DNA of 64,000 bases. It comes from Chthoniobacter flavus Ellin428. Its GTDB lineage: Bacteria > Verrucomicrobiota > Verrucomicrobiia > Chthoniobacterales > Chthoniobacteraceae. The DNA lies in assembly GCF_000173075.1 (NCBI RefSeq), contig NZ_ABVL01000005.1, positions 1 to 64,000 of the forward strand, written 5' to 3'. Numbering within the stretch: position 1 is the stretch's first letter; every line of letters begins with the position of its first letter. Below the pieces are notes generated by a model that had not been told where the DNA came from, made no database searches, and saw only the letters and a program-made list of their open reading frames with translations. The translations under genes and the position numbers were made by a program. Of the stretch, positions 17,789 to 26,576 are shown one piece after another.

Positions 17789-18286
17789 CTAAGACGAAGG
17801 CACCACGCCCTGCTTCTTCAACTGCGCGACCATCACCCGCACGTGCGAATTTTTACAGCGCCCGGCGAGCAGCTTCAGGCTCATCGCCTGCGAGCCCCAT
17901 TCCAGAATCTTGATTTGTTCGTGGCGCACGCCCCAGTTGCGCATTTGCTTTCGGCTGGGGAAGAAGAGATCGATCGTCTGTTTGTTGACCAGGGCGGAGC
18001 CGTAATCTTCGATCACGTATTCGTGCCCGGTGCTGAGGAGGATGAAGCGCGTGCCCAGCGGCATCCACGACCAGTCCGAGGCCGCGCTGTATTCCACCCC
18101 GCCGAAGTGCAACCGTCCTCCAATGGCATTCTTCCAGCCTCCGGCTTCCGTTTGCGTGTAGGCAGTGGTCCGCACGGTCATGAGCTGGCCGACACGGCTA
18201 TTCCTGGTTCTTTGCGCCTGCTGCTGCGGGGACGTGGCACAGCCGATCAGACAAAGCGCAAGGGCGAGCGGTAGGAGATAACGCAT
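17789..18286 (-). CDS. 3D-domain lipoprotein
   Basis: A lipid-anchored periplasmic protein of 165 residues. The signal ends in a lipobox (ALCLIGC). The 3D (Asp-Asp-Asp) domain covers about residues 40-140: VRTTAYTQTE, WMPLGTRFIL, YVIEDYGSALV and the final active-site-like segment TIDLFF. The domain shares the double-psi barrel fold with MltA and RlpA-type enzymes, so a role in peptidoglycan cleavage or binding is plausible. I use the second in-frame ATG, directly before the signal peptide. Confidence 0.85.
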   Translation of the reverse strand: MRYLLPLALALCLIGCATSPQQQAQRTRNSRVGQLMTVRTTAYTQTEAGGWKNAIGGRLHFGGVEYSAASDWSWMPLGTRFILLSTGHEYVIEDYGSALVNKQTIDLFFPSRKQMRNWGVRHEQIKILEWGSQAMSLKLLAGRCKNSHVRVMVAQLKKQGVVPSS

Positions 18287-18363
18287 GAGGAGTGTGATGA
18301 TAGGCAAACCCCGGGGGCCGCGCGCTTTCTAGGCGCATCGGCCACCCGTGGCAACCGATTATT

Positions 18364-19182
18364 TCACTCTGTAGTGAGCAAGTCCCCTGCCGCGGTCCCG
18401 TCCCGCGAGCCCAGAAAGTCGCAGATCCCGCGTTTCCGACTGGAGGCGACAAAGTCGAAAAACGCCTGGGCCTCAGCGCCCCACTTCCGTTCTTTGGCCG
18501 CGGCCAGCGCCTGAGTCGTATTGAGCCCCTGCCGATAGAGCAGGCCGAAGGCTTCCTTGACCTCCGCCCGCTGGGCGGCCGAGAGGCCGGCTCGGCGCAG
18601 CCCCACTACGTTCAGGCCGGCGATCCCATTGCGTTCCGCCGCAGTGGTGAAGGGGGGGATGTCTTTGCTAAAGGCGCTCGCTCCCTGGCAGATGGCCAGC
18701 CGGCCTACGCGGATATGCTGATGAAAGACGCACCCACCGCCGATGAAGACGCGCTCGGCCACTTGCACGTGCCCGCCGAGCAGCGCGTTGTTGGCGATGA
18801 TGACGTGATCGCCCAGCGAGACATTGTGCGCGAGGTGCGCTCCGGCCATGAGGAAGCATTGGTTGCCCACGGTGGTGGCACTGTTCTCCGTAGTGCCGCG
18901 ATGGAGCGTGCAGTACTCGCGAATTTTATTTCCGTCGCCAATCCGCACCATGCTGTGCACCTGCGGCTTGAAAGCGAAATCCTGTGGGTCGCCGCCGATG
19001 ACCGCGCCATAGCCAATCAGGTTATTGCGCCCCATCTCCACATGCGCGCCGATGATCGCATGCGCCTGGATCTCGCACCCATCGCCGATCTTCGCCGCGC
19101 CTTCGATGACCGCATACGGCCCGACGACGACATCCGCGCCGAGCACGGCATCAGGATGAATGACAGCAGTAGGATGGATCAT
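18364..19182 (-). CDS. lpxA: Acyl-ACP--UDP-N-acetylglucosamine O-acyltransferase
   Basis: First enzyme of lipid A synthesis. The 272-residue protein is a left-handed beta helix of hexapeptide repeats (VVGPYAVIEGAAKIGDG, LGDHVIIANNALLGGHV) with the catalytic His in the AHLAHN segment. The C-terminal helical domain is VVGLRRAGLSAAQRAEV. Length and domain order are typical. Its presence with lptD shows an LPS-bearing outer membrane. The neighbouring lpxC/fabZ genes often found with it are not here. Confidence 0.95.
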   Translation of the reverse strand: MIHPTAVIHPDAVLGADVVVGPYAVIEGAAKIGDGCEIQAHAIIGAHVEMGRNNLIGYGAVIGGDPQDFAFKPQVHSMVRIGDGNKIREYCTLHRGTTENSATTVGNQCFLMAGAHLAHNVSLGDHVIIANNALLGGHVQVAERVFIGGGCVFHQHIRVGRLAICQGASAFSKDIPPFTTAAERNGIAGLNVVGLRRAGLSAAQRAEVKEAFGLLYRQGLNTTQALAAAKERKWGAEAQAFFDFVASSRKRGICDFLGSRDGTAAGDLLTTE

Positions 19183-19186
19183 GGCG

Positions 19187-19319
19187 AAGAGGAAAGGATG
19201 AGGGATGAAGGATGAAGGATGAAGAAAAAATGCGCTTCGCGGGTTTTGAGACGCTGGGATTTGGGCGGCTGGGAGCGCATTCCTTCATCCCTCATCCTTC
19301 CGCCTTCATCCTTTTCTTC
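19187..19319. repeat. Word-palindrome between lpxA and radC (GGATGAA words)
   Basis: The left arm AGGATGAGGGATGAAGGATG, followed by AAGGATGAAG, faces right-arm words CCTTCATCCCTCATCC and CCTTCATCC. A spacer of about 40 bases contains TGCGCT and AGCGCA as a small inner stem. It fills the whole gap and reaches the last codon of radC. Confidence 0.85.
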
Positions 19320-20013
19320 AAATAATCCCCGCTTCCTTGAAGCTGAAGTACGGCAGCCGCCCATTGTCGCCCGTGCCGAGGATCACGTGATCGAGCAGGC
19401 GAATTTGCAACAACTCCGCACCCTGCACGAGGCGGCGCGTGAGCTGATGGTCGGCGCTGCTCGGGGTCGGATCGCCCGAAGGATGATTGTGCACGAGGAT
19501 CACCGCATACGCCGAGTAAATGAGCGCGGGGCGAAACACTTCGCGCGGGTGCGCAATGCTTTCATTCAGGCTGCCGTGCGAAATTTCCTCCACGCGGATG
19601 AGGAGGTATTTCGTATCGAGCAGCACGAGGCGGAGCGATTCGCGCCCGAGCGCGCGCATCTCCGGCCCGAGCAGGTCATTGATCAACTCCGGCGAATCGA
19701 GTCGCTGCCGCGCAAGCGTCTCTCGTGCCAGCCGCGACGCCAGCCCGAACGCCGCGACGAGTTGCACCGCCTTCGCCGGCCCCACGCCCTTGATCTTCGA
19801 AAGTTCCTTCACCGAACATCGCGCCAGTCCGCTCAACGATTTGAACTCCGCCAAAAGCTTCCGCGCCACATCGACGGCGTTCGCTCCCGGCAGGCCCGTG
19901 CGTAACAAAATCGCGATCAATTCGCTATCGCTCAACGCTCCCGCGCCCTGCGCTGCCAGCTTCTCCCGCGGACGATCTTGCTCCGGTAATTCATGAATCC
20001 GCAAAGTGGCCAT
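19318..20013 (-). CDS. radC: RadC-family JAB-domain protein
   Basis: The 231-residue protein has an N-terminal helix-hairpin-helix region (LSGLARCSVKELSKIKGVG) and a C-terminal JAB/MPN metal-binding domain with VHNHPSGDPTPSSAD, the complete His-x-His...Asp zinc motif. RadC was long annotated as a DNA-repair protein, but a direct repair role is doubtful; a DNA-associated protease or deubiquitinase-like activity is possible. The N-terminal MATLRIHELPEQDRPREKL is characteristic. Confidence 0.93.
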   Translation of the reverse strand: MATLRIHELPEQDRPREKLAAQGAGALSDSELIAILLRTGLPGANAVDVARKLLAEFKSLSGLARCSVKELSKIKGVGPAKAVQLVAAFGLASRLARETLARQRLDSPELINDLLGPEMRALGRESLRLVLLDTKYLLIRVEEISHGSLNESIAHPREVFRPALIYSAYAVILVHNHPSGDPTPSSADHQLTRRLVQGAELLQIRLLDHVILGTGDNGRLPYFSFKEAGII

Positions 20014-20215
20014 AATCTCCGCGATCTAGCAGAAATGGGTGGAGGAGGGGAATGGGCATTTGCGAAATTTGCGAACGGGAAAATTCGACGCCTTCGGCGT
20101 AGGCCGAGCCATCCTCTTCACAAAAGTGAATAACGGCCCCTAAGCCATTGATCTTCGCCGGACTCATTTTGCTGTTACCCCCAAAGCCCCCAAGACCTTC
20201 GCCATCCGTCATTCC

Positions 20216-20827
20216 ATGAAACTCCCTCACCTTCTTGGCGTTCTCGCTCTCGTCTTCACATTCACCGCGCCGTTGTCCTTCGCGGGCACGTTGGTGGATG
20301 ATCATTTCACCGCGCCGCAGCTCGCCGGACGCGATCTCTCGCCGGGACGTGGTGTTTGGACCGTCGCCGACGGCATGGCCACCTGCACGCAGGACGATGC
20401 GCTCTACGAGAAGAACAAAAACCACGGCCCCATCATGTGGTACAACGCCACGTTCACTGATGGGACGGTGCGCTTCGCGATTCGCGCGGAGAAGGTAAAG
20501 ATGTTCATTTTCACACTGAACGACGACAAGGGCCACGTCTTCCGATTCGTTGTCGGACAGAACCCGCTCTCCGTGCACGCCTGGAAGGAGCAAGGCCACG
20601 ACGCCAAGGCCGATACCATGCCAGTGAAAGATGCACCGAAACTGCCCGAAGGTGAATGGGTGCAGGCCGAACTGAAATTCGAAGGCGACCATTGCACCCT
20701 TTCCTTCGGCGACACCTTCAAACAAACCGTCGAACATCCCTCGATTGCCAAGCCGAAGACCAAGGTGGGCCTCGCCTTTGCCTTCGGCACGCTCTCCGTC
20801 CGCGACGTCTCGGTCGTCACGCCGTGA
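20216..20827 (+). CDS. Secreted DUF1080-like (concanavalin-fold) protein
   Basis: A 203-residue protein with a signal peptide (LLGVLALVFTFTAPLSFA). The mature part is rich in beta strands (GVWTVADGMATCTQ, NATFTDGTVRFAIRAEKVK, WVQAELKFEGDHCTLSFGD), like the jelly-roll of DUF1080 / 3-keto-disaccharide hydrolase-like proteins common in Verrucomicrobiota and Planctomycetota. Probably binds or cleaves a glycan in the periplasm or outside. Family assignment is from pattern only. Confidence 0.75.
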   Translation: MKLPHLLGVLALVFTFTAPLSFAGTLVDDHFTAPQLAGRDLSPGRGVWTVADGMATCTQDDALYEKNKNHGPIMWYNATFTDGTVRFAIRAEKVKMFIFTLNDDKGHVFRFVVGQNPLSVHAWKEQGHDAKADTMPVKDAPKLPEGEWVQAELKFEGDHCTLSFGDTFKQTVEHPSIAKPKTKVGLAFAFGTLSVRDVSVVTP

Positions 20828-20909
20828 CACGGTACGTTCCCGAATTCGCGTGCGTCTGATTGTGTTTCGACACTCCGGGCGCTAAAAGGTGGATCGACCA
20901 CCCATGACA

Positions 20910-21308
20910 ATGAAACATCTTCTCCTCGTATTAGTCTTCACGGCTGCCGCCCTCGTGCCACTCCGCGCCGATGTGGATATTCCGGCTACCGCCAAAGCGG
21001 TCGGCGCCGTCGATGAACCGACTTATAAACTCTTCCAGATCGTGACGGGGTCCACTTGGAACTACCTCTGGCATCACACTACGGTCGAGATTGCCTTTGC
21101 CGAGGATGGAACCATGGCCAAGGCGCCGTGGCCCGGCGCCAAGTGGCGGATCACCGGCCCGCATGCCGTGAGCGTCACCACGGATAAGCCCAGCCCGCGG
21201 GAGATGGTGCTTCACTTCATCAATTCCCAACAGTTTAGCTGCAAAGACTGGACTGGCGACCCCGCCTCCGGCTCGCGCCGGAAGTCGAATCCGCCGCCGG
21301 CGAAATAG
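20910..21308 (+). CDS. Small secreted protein of unknown function
   Basis: A 132-residue protein with a signal peptide (KHLLLVLVFTAAALVPL, then RADVD). The mature part has a compact strand-rich domain (WNYLWHHTTVEIAFAEDG, KWRITGPHAVSVTT, MVLHFINSQQFSCKDW) and a basic, proline-rich tail. I do not recognise the family. It follows the DUF1080-like gene on the same strand by about 80 bp, so both may be co-expressed. A second ATG two codons upstream is also possible. Confidence 0.68.
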   Translation: MKHLLLVLVFTAAALVPLRADVDIPATAKAVGAVDEPTYKLFQIVTGSTWNYLWHHTTVEIAFAEDGTMAKAPWPGAKWRITGPHAVSVTTDKPSPREMVLHFINSQQFSCKDWTGDPASGSRRKSNPPPAK

Positions 21309-21319
21309 GCTGAAATCTC

Positions 21320-22936
21320 CTACTGCTCCCGCTCGACCATCCGCGCATCTGCGAGGTCGATGTCACGCTGGACGACACGCAGTGTCTCGTCATTGATGCG
21401 GTGCTGGTTGCGGAGACCGATGATGGCGTCGCGCTCGATCTGCAGGGCTGCGCGGGCGAGTTGGAAGAACGGCGAGATGGGGGTGGGCGTGTCGCGCTCC
21501 TCGGTGACATCGGAGTTGTTTTCCTCGTCTTCTTCTTCCTCGAGCTCGAGTTGGGCGAGGCGTTCGTGGTATTCAGCCTGGAGCAGGGTGATTTGCTGGC
21601 GGTGTTCGGCTTTGGTTTCGGCGAGGCCTTCGAGATAGGCGAGCGCGGCCTGGTTGGCGGCGAGGCGGGCGACGTGTTCTTCGCAATCGGCTTTACCGTC
21701 GCCTTTTACCCCGAGCAGGCGGATGAGAATGGGGAGGCTGAGGCCTTGTGCGACGAGGGTGAAGAGGATGACGGCGAAGGAAATGAAGATGATGATATTG
21801 CGGCCGGGAAAGGGCGCGCCGGTGACGGTGAAAAAAGGGAGCGCGAGGGCGGTGGCCAGGGAATCGACCCCGCGCATGCCGGACCAACCGATGATGGTGA
21901 CGTCGCGCCAATCGGGATACGGATCGCGGGCACGCAGCGAGGAGGAAAGCAGTCGCGGCAGGTAAGCCGCGGGGTAAATCCAGAGCAGGCGAACGACGAC
22001 CGTGACGGCGCAGACGGCGCCCGTCTGGGAAAGCAAGCGCGACCACGAGGTGTGCTGCTCGAGGCCTTGCGTGACCTGCGGCAATTGCAGGCCGATGAAG
22101 ACGAAGACGATGCCGTTGAGCAGATAGACAAGCATCTGCCAGAACGCGCCGAGTTCCAGCCGGGTGCGTGCGGTGACCATACGCGGCAGACGCCATCCGA
22201 GAAAGACGCCGGCGGTGACGATGGCGAGGACGCCGGAGCAGCCCACCTGCTCGGCGGTGAGATAGGCGAGGAAGGGGGTGAGCAGCGAGATGGTGACCTG
22301 GACCGGTGGGTCATCGAGGCGGCGCTGGAGCCAGTCGACGCCGACTCCGATGAGACCGCCGATGATCGCGCCGCCGAGGGCGACGAGAGGCACTTCCAAG
22401 GCCGCCGTGCTGAGAGAGAACGTGCCAGTGACCACGGCGGTAATGGCGAAGCGATAGGCAACGAGCGCAACGGTGTCGTTCACCAGGCTTTCCCCTTCGA
22501 GGACGGTGACGATGCGGCGCGGGACTTCCAGGCGCTCGAAGACGGCGGTCGCGGCGATGGCATCGGGCGGCGAGATGATGGCGCCGAGAACGAAGGCGGC
22601 GGACCACGGGAGGCCGGGAATGCAGGCGTGCGCAGTCCAGGCGACGGTGAGCATGGTGAGCAGCACCAGACCGACGGCGAGGAGGAAGATCGGTCGCAGG
22701 TTGAATTTGAAATCGTGCCACGAAGTGAGGAACGCCGCGGGGAAGAGCAGCGGCGGAATGAAGACGGGCAGGACGAGTTCCGGTGGAAAGGTGAAGTGCG
22801 GCAGGCGCGGGATGAGCCCGAGCGAGAGGCCACAGAGGACCATGAGCACAGGGTACGGCAGGCCGATCTTGCGGGCCGCGATGTCGAGCACCGCGACGAG
22901 CATCAGGACAAAGCAAAGGAGTTCGAGTTGCGCCAT
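21320..22936 (-). CDS. CPA1-family Na+(K+)/H+ antiporter (NhaP-like)
   Basis: Inner-membrane monovalent cation/proton exchanger. Residues 1 to about 400 contain about twelve membrane helices with the family's ion-binding segment ISPPDAIAATAVFERL and VLEGESLVNDTVALVAY (Asn-Asp pair). The last 130 residues are cytoplasmic, helical and strongly acidic (LELEEEEDEENNSD), probably regulatory. The 538-residue length fits NhaP-type proteins. I use the ATG of MAQLELLCF; 52 upstream in-frame residues look non-coding. It is divergent from the kinase operon with a 154-bp shared promoter region. Confidence 0.9.
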   Translation of the reverse strand: MAQLELLCFVLMLVAVLDIAARKIGLPYPVLMVLCGLSLGLIPRLPHFTFPPELVLPVFIPPLLFPAAFLTSWHDFKFNLRPIFLLAVGLVLLTMLTVAWTAHACIPGLPWSAAFVLGAIISPPDAIAATAVFERLEVPRRIVTVLEGESLVNDTVALVAYRFAITAVVTGTFSLSTAALEVPLVALGGAIIGGLIGVGVDWLQRRLDDPPVQVTISLLTPFLAYLTAEQVGCSGVLAIVTAGVFLGWRLPRMVTARTRLELGAFWQMLVYLLNGIVFVFIGLQLPQVTQGLEQHTSWSRLLSQTGAVCAVTVVVRLLWIYPAAYLPRLLSSSLRARDPYPDWRDVTIIGWSGMRGVDSLATALALPFFTVTGAPFPGRNIIIFISFAVILFTLVAQGLSLPILIRLLGVKGDGKADCEEHVARLAANQAALAYLEGLAETKAEHRQQITLLQAEYHERLAQLELEEEEDEENNSDVTEERDTPTPISPFFQLARAALQIERDAIIGLRNQHRINDETLRVVQRDIDLADARMVEREQ

Positions 22937-23090
22937 TCGCGGGAGATTGTAGAGCAATTCCGGCGAATTGGTCTCGTACGGAGTGGTCCACCGGGTTTCC
23001 TTTGTGGCACATTTTTCGTAATCTCGCGTATTGCACGGATGTGGAGGAATCGTTAGACCGAAGCCTGCGGAATCGGTCCCCCAAAAACAC

Positions 23091-24191
23091 ATGCGTCTCC
23101 TGGAAGATGGTCAAGTCATTCGCGATACCTACGAGGTGGAACGCTTCCTCGGGGAAGGGGCGTTTGCGGAGGTTTACCGGGTGCACCACCGCTTCCTCGG
23201 ACGACAGGCGATGAAGGTCTTCAAGCGCGGAGGGATGAGTCTCGAGGAGATCAACGAAACGTTGGGCGAAGCGATCCTGCTTTCGCGCATTGGGCACCCG
23301 AATATCGTGCGCGTATTCGATGCCAACGTGATCGAGCTGTCGCAGGGTATTTGCGGCTATTTCACGATGGAAAATGTCCCGGGCGGCAGTCTGGATAAAT
23401 TCTGGCGTTCGCACGACAAACACCTGGTGCCGATCGAGACCACGCTGGACCTGGTAAAACAGGTCTGCCGCGGGATCGCGCTGGCGCATCGCGAGAATCC
23501 GCCCATCATTCACCGCGACATCAAGCCGCAGAATATCCTCGTCGGCTATGAGGCGGACGGACTGCGGGCTCGGGTCAGCGACTTCGGCCTGGCGAAAAAG
23601 GTGAACCCGCTGACCCTGCTGGCTACCGCGGCCGGCACCCTGGCGTTCAAGCCACCGGAGGTGTTTACGCAGCACAAGTCGGACTCGTGCGCTGCCGATG
23701 TCTGGGCGCTTGGCACCACGCTTTACCTTTTGCTGACGGATCGGCTGCCCTACGAAGTGCCCGCCGAGGCCACCTGGGGTGCGAAGGGGCTGTTCGAAGG
23801 ACGCGTTCCCCCTCCGTCGGAGATGAATCCAGACGCCAATGCCGCGTTGGATTGCATTGTGATGAAGACTCTCGAAAAGCAACCGGAGAAACGTTACGCG
23901 AGTGCCCGGGAACTTTTGGAGGCCCTCGAAAACTGGCAGCCAGGTGTGTTGCCATCCCCGAGTGCCGTGCCATCCACCTCGCGGGAGGTGTCGAAGACCG
24001 TGCTCGGGCGGCATTCGCCCGCCAATGAACATGGCGCGGAGGAGTTGGTGAAGCTGGCCTTGCGGGCCCGGCAGTCGGGACGCCTCGCCGAGGCGGCGGA
24101 CCTGATGGAGGAAGCTTTCAACAAGTCTCAGCCCCTGCGCGACAAGTATGCGCACCAGGTGAAGCTCTGGCGCTGCGGCATCAGCATGTGA
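23091..24191 (+). CDS. Soluble Ser/Thr protein kinase heading the Hsp70 operon
   Basis: Hanks-type kinase of 366 residues. It has the glycine loop FLGEGAFAEVY, catalytic Lys in QAMKVFKR, HRDIKPQNIL (catalytic Asp), DFGLAKK (metal Asp) and the APE-equivalent KPPEVF. The catalytic domain ends near residue 290. The tail holds one helical TPR-like pair (AEELVKLALRARQSGRLAEA). There is no membrane segment, so it is cytosolic, unlike most bacterial kinases of this type. I use the ATG before RLLEDGQVI; an upstream TTG is possible. It is the first gene of an eight-gene plus-strand operon and is 20 bp from the next gene. Substrates may be the chaperone proteins that follow; that is inference. Confidence 0.93.
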   Translation: MRLLEDGQVIRDTYEVERFLGEGAFAEVYRVHHRFLGRQAMKVFKRGGMSLEEINETLGEAILLSRIGHPNIVRVFDANVIELSQGICGYFTMENVPGGSLDKFWRSHDKHLVPIETTLDLVKQVCRGIALAHRENPPIIHRDIKPQNILVGYEADGLRARVSDFGLAKKVNPLTLLATAAGTLAFKPPEVFTQHKSDSCAADVWALGTTLYLLLTDRLPYEVPAEATWGAKGLFEGRVPPPSEMNPDANAALDCIVMKTLEKQPEKRYASARELLEALENWQPGVLPSPSAVPSTSREVSKTVLGRHSPANEHGAEELVKLALRARQSGRLAEAADLMEEAFNKSQPLRDKYAHQVKLWRCGISM

Positions 24192-24211
24192 GGTAAACGG
24201 GTGATGCGGCG

Positions 24212-25789
24212 ATGTCAGACAACGATGCGGGTTGGGAAGCGAAAGGAGGTCGCGTGACGGTCGAGTGCCAATCGTTGCTGGCCCTGGCGACGCCGGAGAT
24301 GTTCCAGGAAAATGCCTTTCGCATCACCGGCCTGCCGGTGGATGCGACGACCCGCGAGATCGCGCGTCATCTGGACAAGCTGAAGATGATGGAGGAACTC
24401 GGGCAGGGCGAGAGTGTGCACACCGCGGCCTTTGCGCTTTCACCCCCGCCGGGTGTCGATCAGATCCGCGATGCCATGCAGTGCTTGCGCGACCCGGAGC
24501 GGCGTATTCTCGATGAACTGTTTTGGTTCTGGCCCGCGACCTTCGGTGCCAGTGGAAAAGACCCGGCAATCCAGGCACTGGCCGGTGGGGATCGCAACAC
24601 CGCTCTTGGTATCTGGCTGGACCGGGAAGAGGCAGCGGCGACCGACCTCGTCGCCACGCATAATCTGGCCGTCCTCTGGCAGTTGGTCGCGCTGGAGTGG
24701 GAGGACTACGCGGATCACGAGGAGATCGATGCGGAGCGGCGGAAAAAAATCGCGAATTACTGGCAGAGGTCTTTCGATCGCTGGGAACGGCTCGCGACGA
24801 ATGATGTCTTTTGGGAAAGCATTGGCGGGCGGGCGAAGCAGCTTGATGAGAGTCGCCTGAGCACCGGCTTCGTTTACCGGGTCCGGTCCGCGCTACCCTC
24901 CGCGCTGGATAAAATCCATGCTGAGCTGGCGGTGCGCTACGCCGGGAAAAACCGCATGGAACTGGCGGGCGTCCACGCGCAATTCCTGCGCGCGAGAAAA
25001 GTCGATCCCGTGGAAAAAATGAAGACCGCGGAACTGGTGCTCGCGCCCACCACGGCACGAATCAAGCAGCAGATCGAGCGGGTGCGGCTCCCTCTGCCCA
25101 AGCCGGAGGAAGGCATCCGCATTTCGCAGGAATTGCTTGGACAGGTTCAGCGGACTTTCCCGCTCTACGATCTTCTTTTGGGAGAAGGGAGCGAGATGCG
25201 GAACGATCTCTCGGATGAAGTGGTCGAAGTGGTCAATCGCCAGATCGTGCAATACGAAAAGGCGACGCGGGATTTTGAGACGTGTGCCCAGATCGGCCGC
25301 CTGTTGCGTCCTCTCGCCGTTGCGTCGCATTGGGTCAAGTTGATCGATGAGAATATCGGCATCTGGGTTGGGCAACGGCTGCTCGAGACGATCCGTCCAA
25401 TCTGTGAGACGACGGTCAGGTGCACCGGGGTCGCGAATGCGGCCGCGCAGATCGCACAACTCGATGCGACCGTCCGCAAAATCATGCTCGAGCCCATCTA
25501 TCGCGAGGCGAGCATCGCGGCAGCACGGCAGGCTCAGGATGAAGTGGCGCTGACCATCGCGCGCTGTGCCGGGACCTACGGACGCCTGACTTTGTTCTGG
25601 GATGTCGCCGGCCGCTATTTGCAGGATAGCCTGAAGTGGGCCGAGAGTGCGGAGGTCAAGCAACAGGTCACCGACCTGATCGCAGACGCGCACAAAGAAG
25701 GCGGATATGTTTCGTGGGATGAGACCGGTCACTTCCACACCGGGCTTAAGCCGCGGGTGGATCGGTCTGGCGTTCATCGGGCGCTGTGA
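24212..25789 (+). CDS. FWFWP-module protein 1 (J-domain-like, first paralog)
   Basis: Unrecognised 525-residue cytosolic protein, mostly helical. Residues about 30-110 form a compact module (ENAFRITGLPVDATTREI, IRDAMQCLRDPERRILDELF) ending in FWFWP. Helix spacing and the DPERR segment recall J-domains, but there is no HPD tripeptide, so a classical DnaJ function is not shown. The rest is helical repeat-like. It is clearly a tandem paralog of the gene at 26573, with near-identical DNA over the module. It overlaps the next frame by 83 bp; that frame probably carries its true C-terminus, making the end given here suspect (see finding). Confidence 0.8.
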   Translation: MSDNDAGWEAKGGRVTVECQSLLALATPEMFQENAFRITGLPVDATTREIARHLDKLKMMEELGQGESVHTAAFALSPPPGVDQIRDAMQCLRDPERRILDELFWFWPATFGASGKDPAIQALAGGDRNTALGIWLDREEAAATDLVATHNLAVLWQLVALEWEDYADHEEIDAERRKKIANYWQRSFDRWERLATNDVFWESIGGRAKQLDESRLSTGFVYRVRSALPSALDKIHAELAVRYAGKNRMELAGVHAQFLRARKVDPVEKMKTAELVLAPTTARIKQQIERVRLPLPKPEEGIRISQELLGQVQRTFPLYDLLLGEGSEMRNDLSDEVVEVVNRQIVQYEKATRDFETCAQIGRLLRPLAVASHWVKLIDENIGIWVGQRLLETIRPICETTVRCTGVANAAAQIAQLDATVRKIMLEPIYREASIAAARQAQDEVALTIARCAGTYGRLTLFWDVAGRYLQDSLKWAESAEVKQQVTDLIADAHKEGGYVSWDETGHFHTGLKPRVDRSGVHRAL

Positions 25790-26576
25790 CTTTGAGGCAT
25801 ACTTGAATTCGTACCTCACCACCCACTACCTCACCGTCCTGGGAATACCTCTCTTTCCTCTGTCCCGCTACCGGGTCATTCGCGAGGGAGTCTCCTACCG
25901 CATCCTGGCGAAGGGGCCGCTACGGACGGGGGAGAACATTTATTTGTGCGCCACGATTCTGGCCCTCCTGGTCGGACTCTTTGCCATGATGATGGGGAGC
26001 GGAACTCCTCCCCCACAAACGCCGTCGTTGTCGGAATTTTCCCATGTCAAGGGCACGCGTCCGGTGGTGAATTACGGGACTCCGGCCGTGCGTCGAAATA
26101 CCCCGCCCCTGGGGGGCTGGAGACCGTCCACTCCCACTCCCTTCACGTCCCTTCCTGCCGGGACTTACCACGTGCCGAATTCCATGACCGTGGAATTCGA
26201 TCGAGAGAAACAGGTGATCGACGCGGAAAAGGCGACGATGAAGAAAATGGAGGACACTTTGCGCGCCTTGGGTGACGAGGCAGATGCCGTTCGCCGAAAC
26301 ACGCAACGATATAGCGACGCCTTGAATCGTCTTGGAGCCCAGATCAACCTGACACGCGGCTCCTTGAACCACGCCGACGCCGCCAGTGTCGATGCTTTCA
26401 ACCGTCAGGTTGACACCTACAATCAACTGGCCCAACAGCAGCGTTCCTTGAACAGCGTCGAGCGCGCGAAGGTGGATCAGTACAATCAGCAGCTCGCGGC
26501 ATTCCGGGCGCAGGAGCAGCGGGTGAATCAATTGGTGGATGCCTACAACGCCAGGCTAAGGCAGAACAGTCGATGA
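25707..26576 (+). CDS. Membrane and coiled-coil protein, probably the displaced C-terminus of FWFWP protein 1
   Basis: As an independent frame it has 289 residues. The first 25 overlap the previous gene out of frame. Then come an aromatic-rich domain (LGIPLFPLSRYRVIREG, SYRILAKGPLRTGENIY), one membrane helix (LCATILALLVGLFAMMMG), a proline-rich linker and a long coiled coil from about residue 165 (EFDREKQVIDAEKATMKKME). An 83-bp out-of-frame overlap is unusual here, where the other junctions are 4 bp. Joining the two frames by one base near 25745-25760 gives a plausible single protein of about 770 residues. Its stop overlaps the next start by 4 bp (ATGA). Confidence 0.7.
   Translation: MFRGMRPVTSTPGLSRGWIGLAFIGRCDFEAYLNSYLTTHYLTVLGIPLFPLSRYRVIREGVSYRILAKGPLRTGENIYLCATILALLVGLFAMMMGSGTPPPQTPSLSEFSHVKGTRPVVNYGTPAVRRNTPPLGGWRPSTPTPFTSLPAGTYHVPNSMTVEFDREKQVIDAEKATMKKMEDTLRALGDEADAVRRNTQRYSDALNRLGAQINLTRGSLNHADAASVDAFNRQVDTYNQLAQQQRSLNSVERAKVDQYNQQLAAFRAQEQRVNQLVDAYNARLRQNSR

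Noticed and set aside
22311..24155. Minus-strand frame of about 610 codons across the antiporter and kinase
   Set aside because: Spans two genes of opposite direction, no domain features; antisense shadow.
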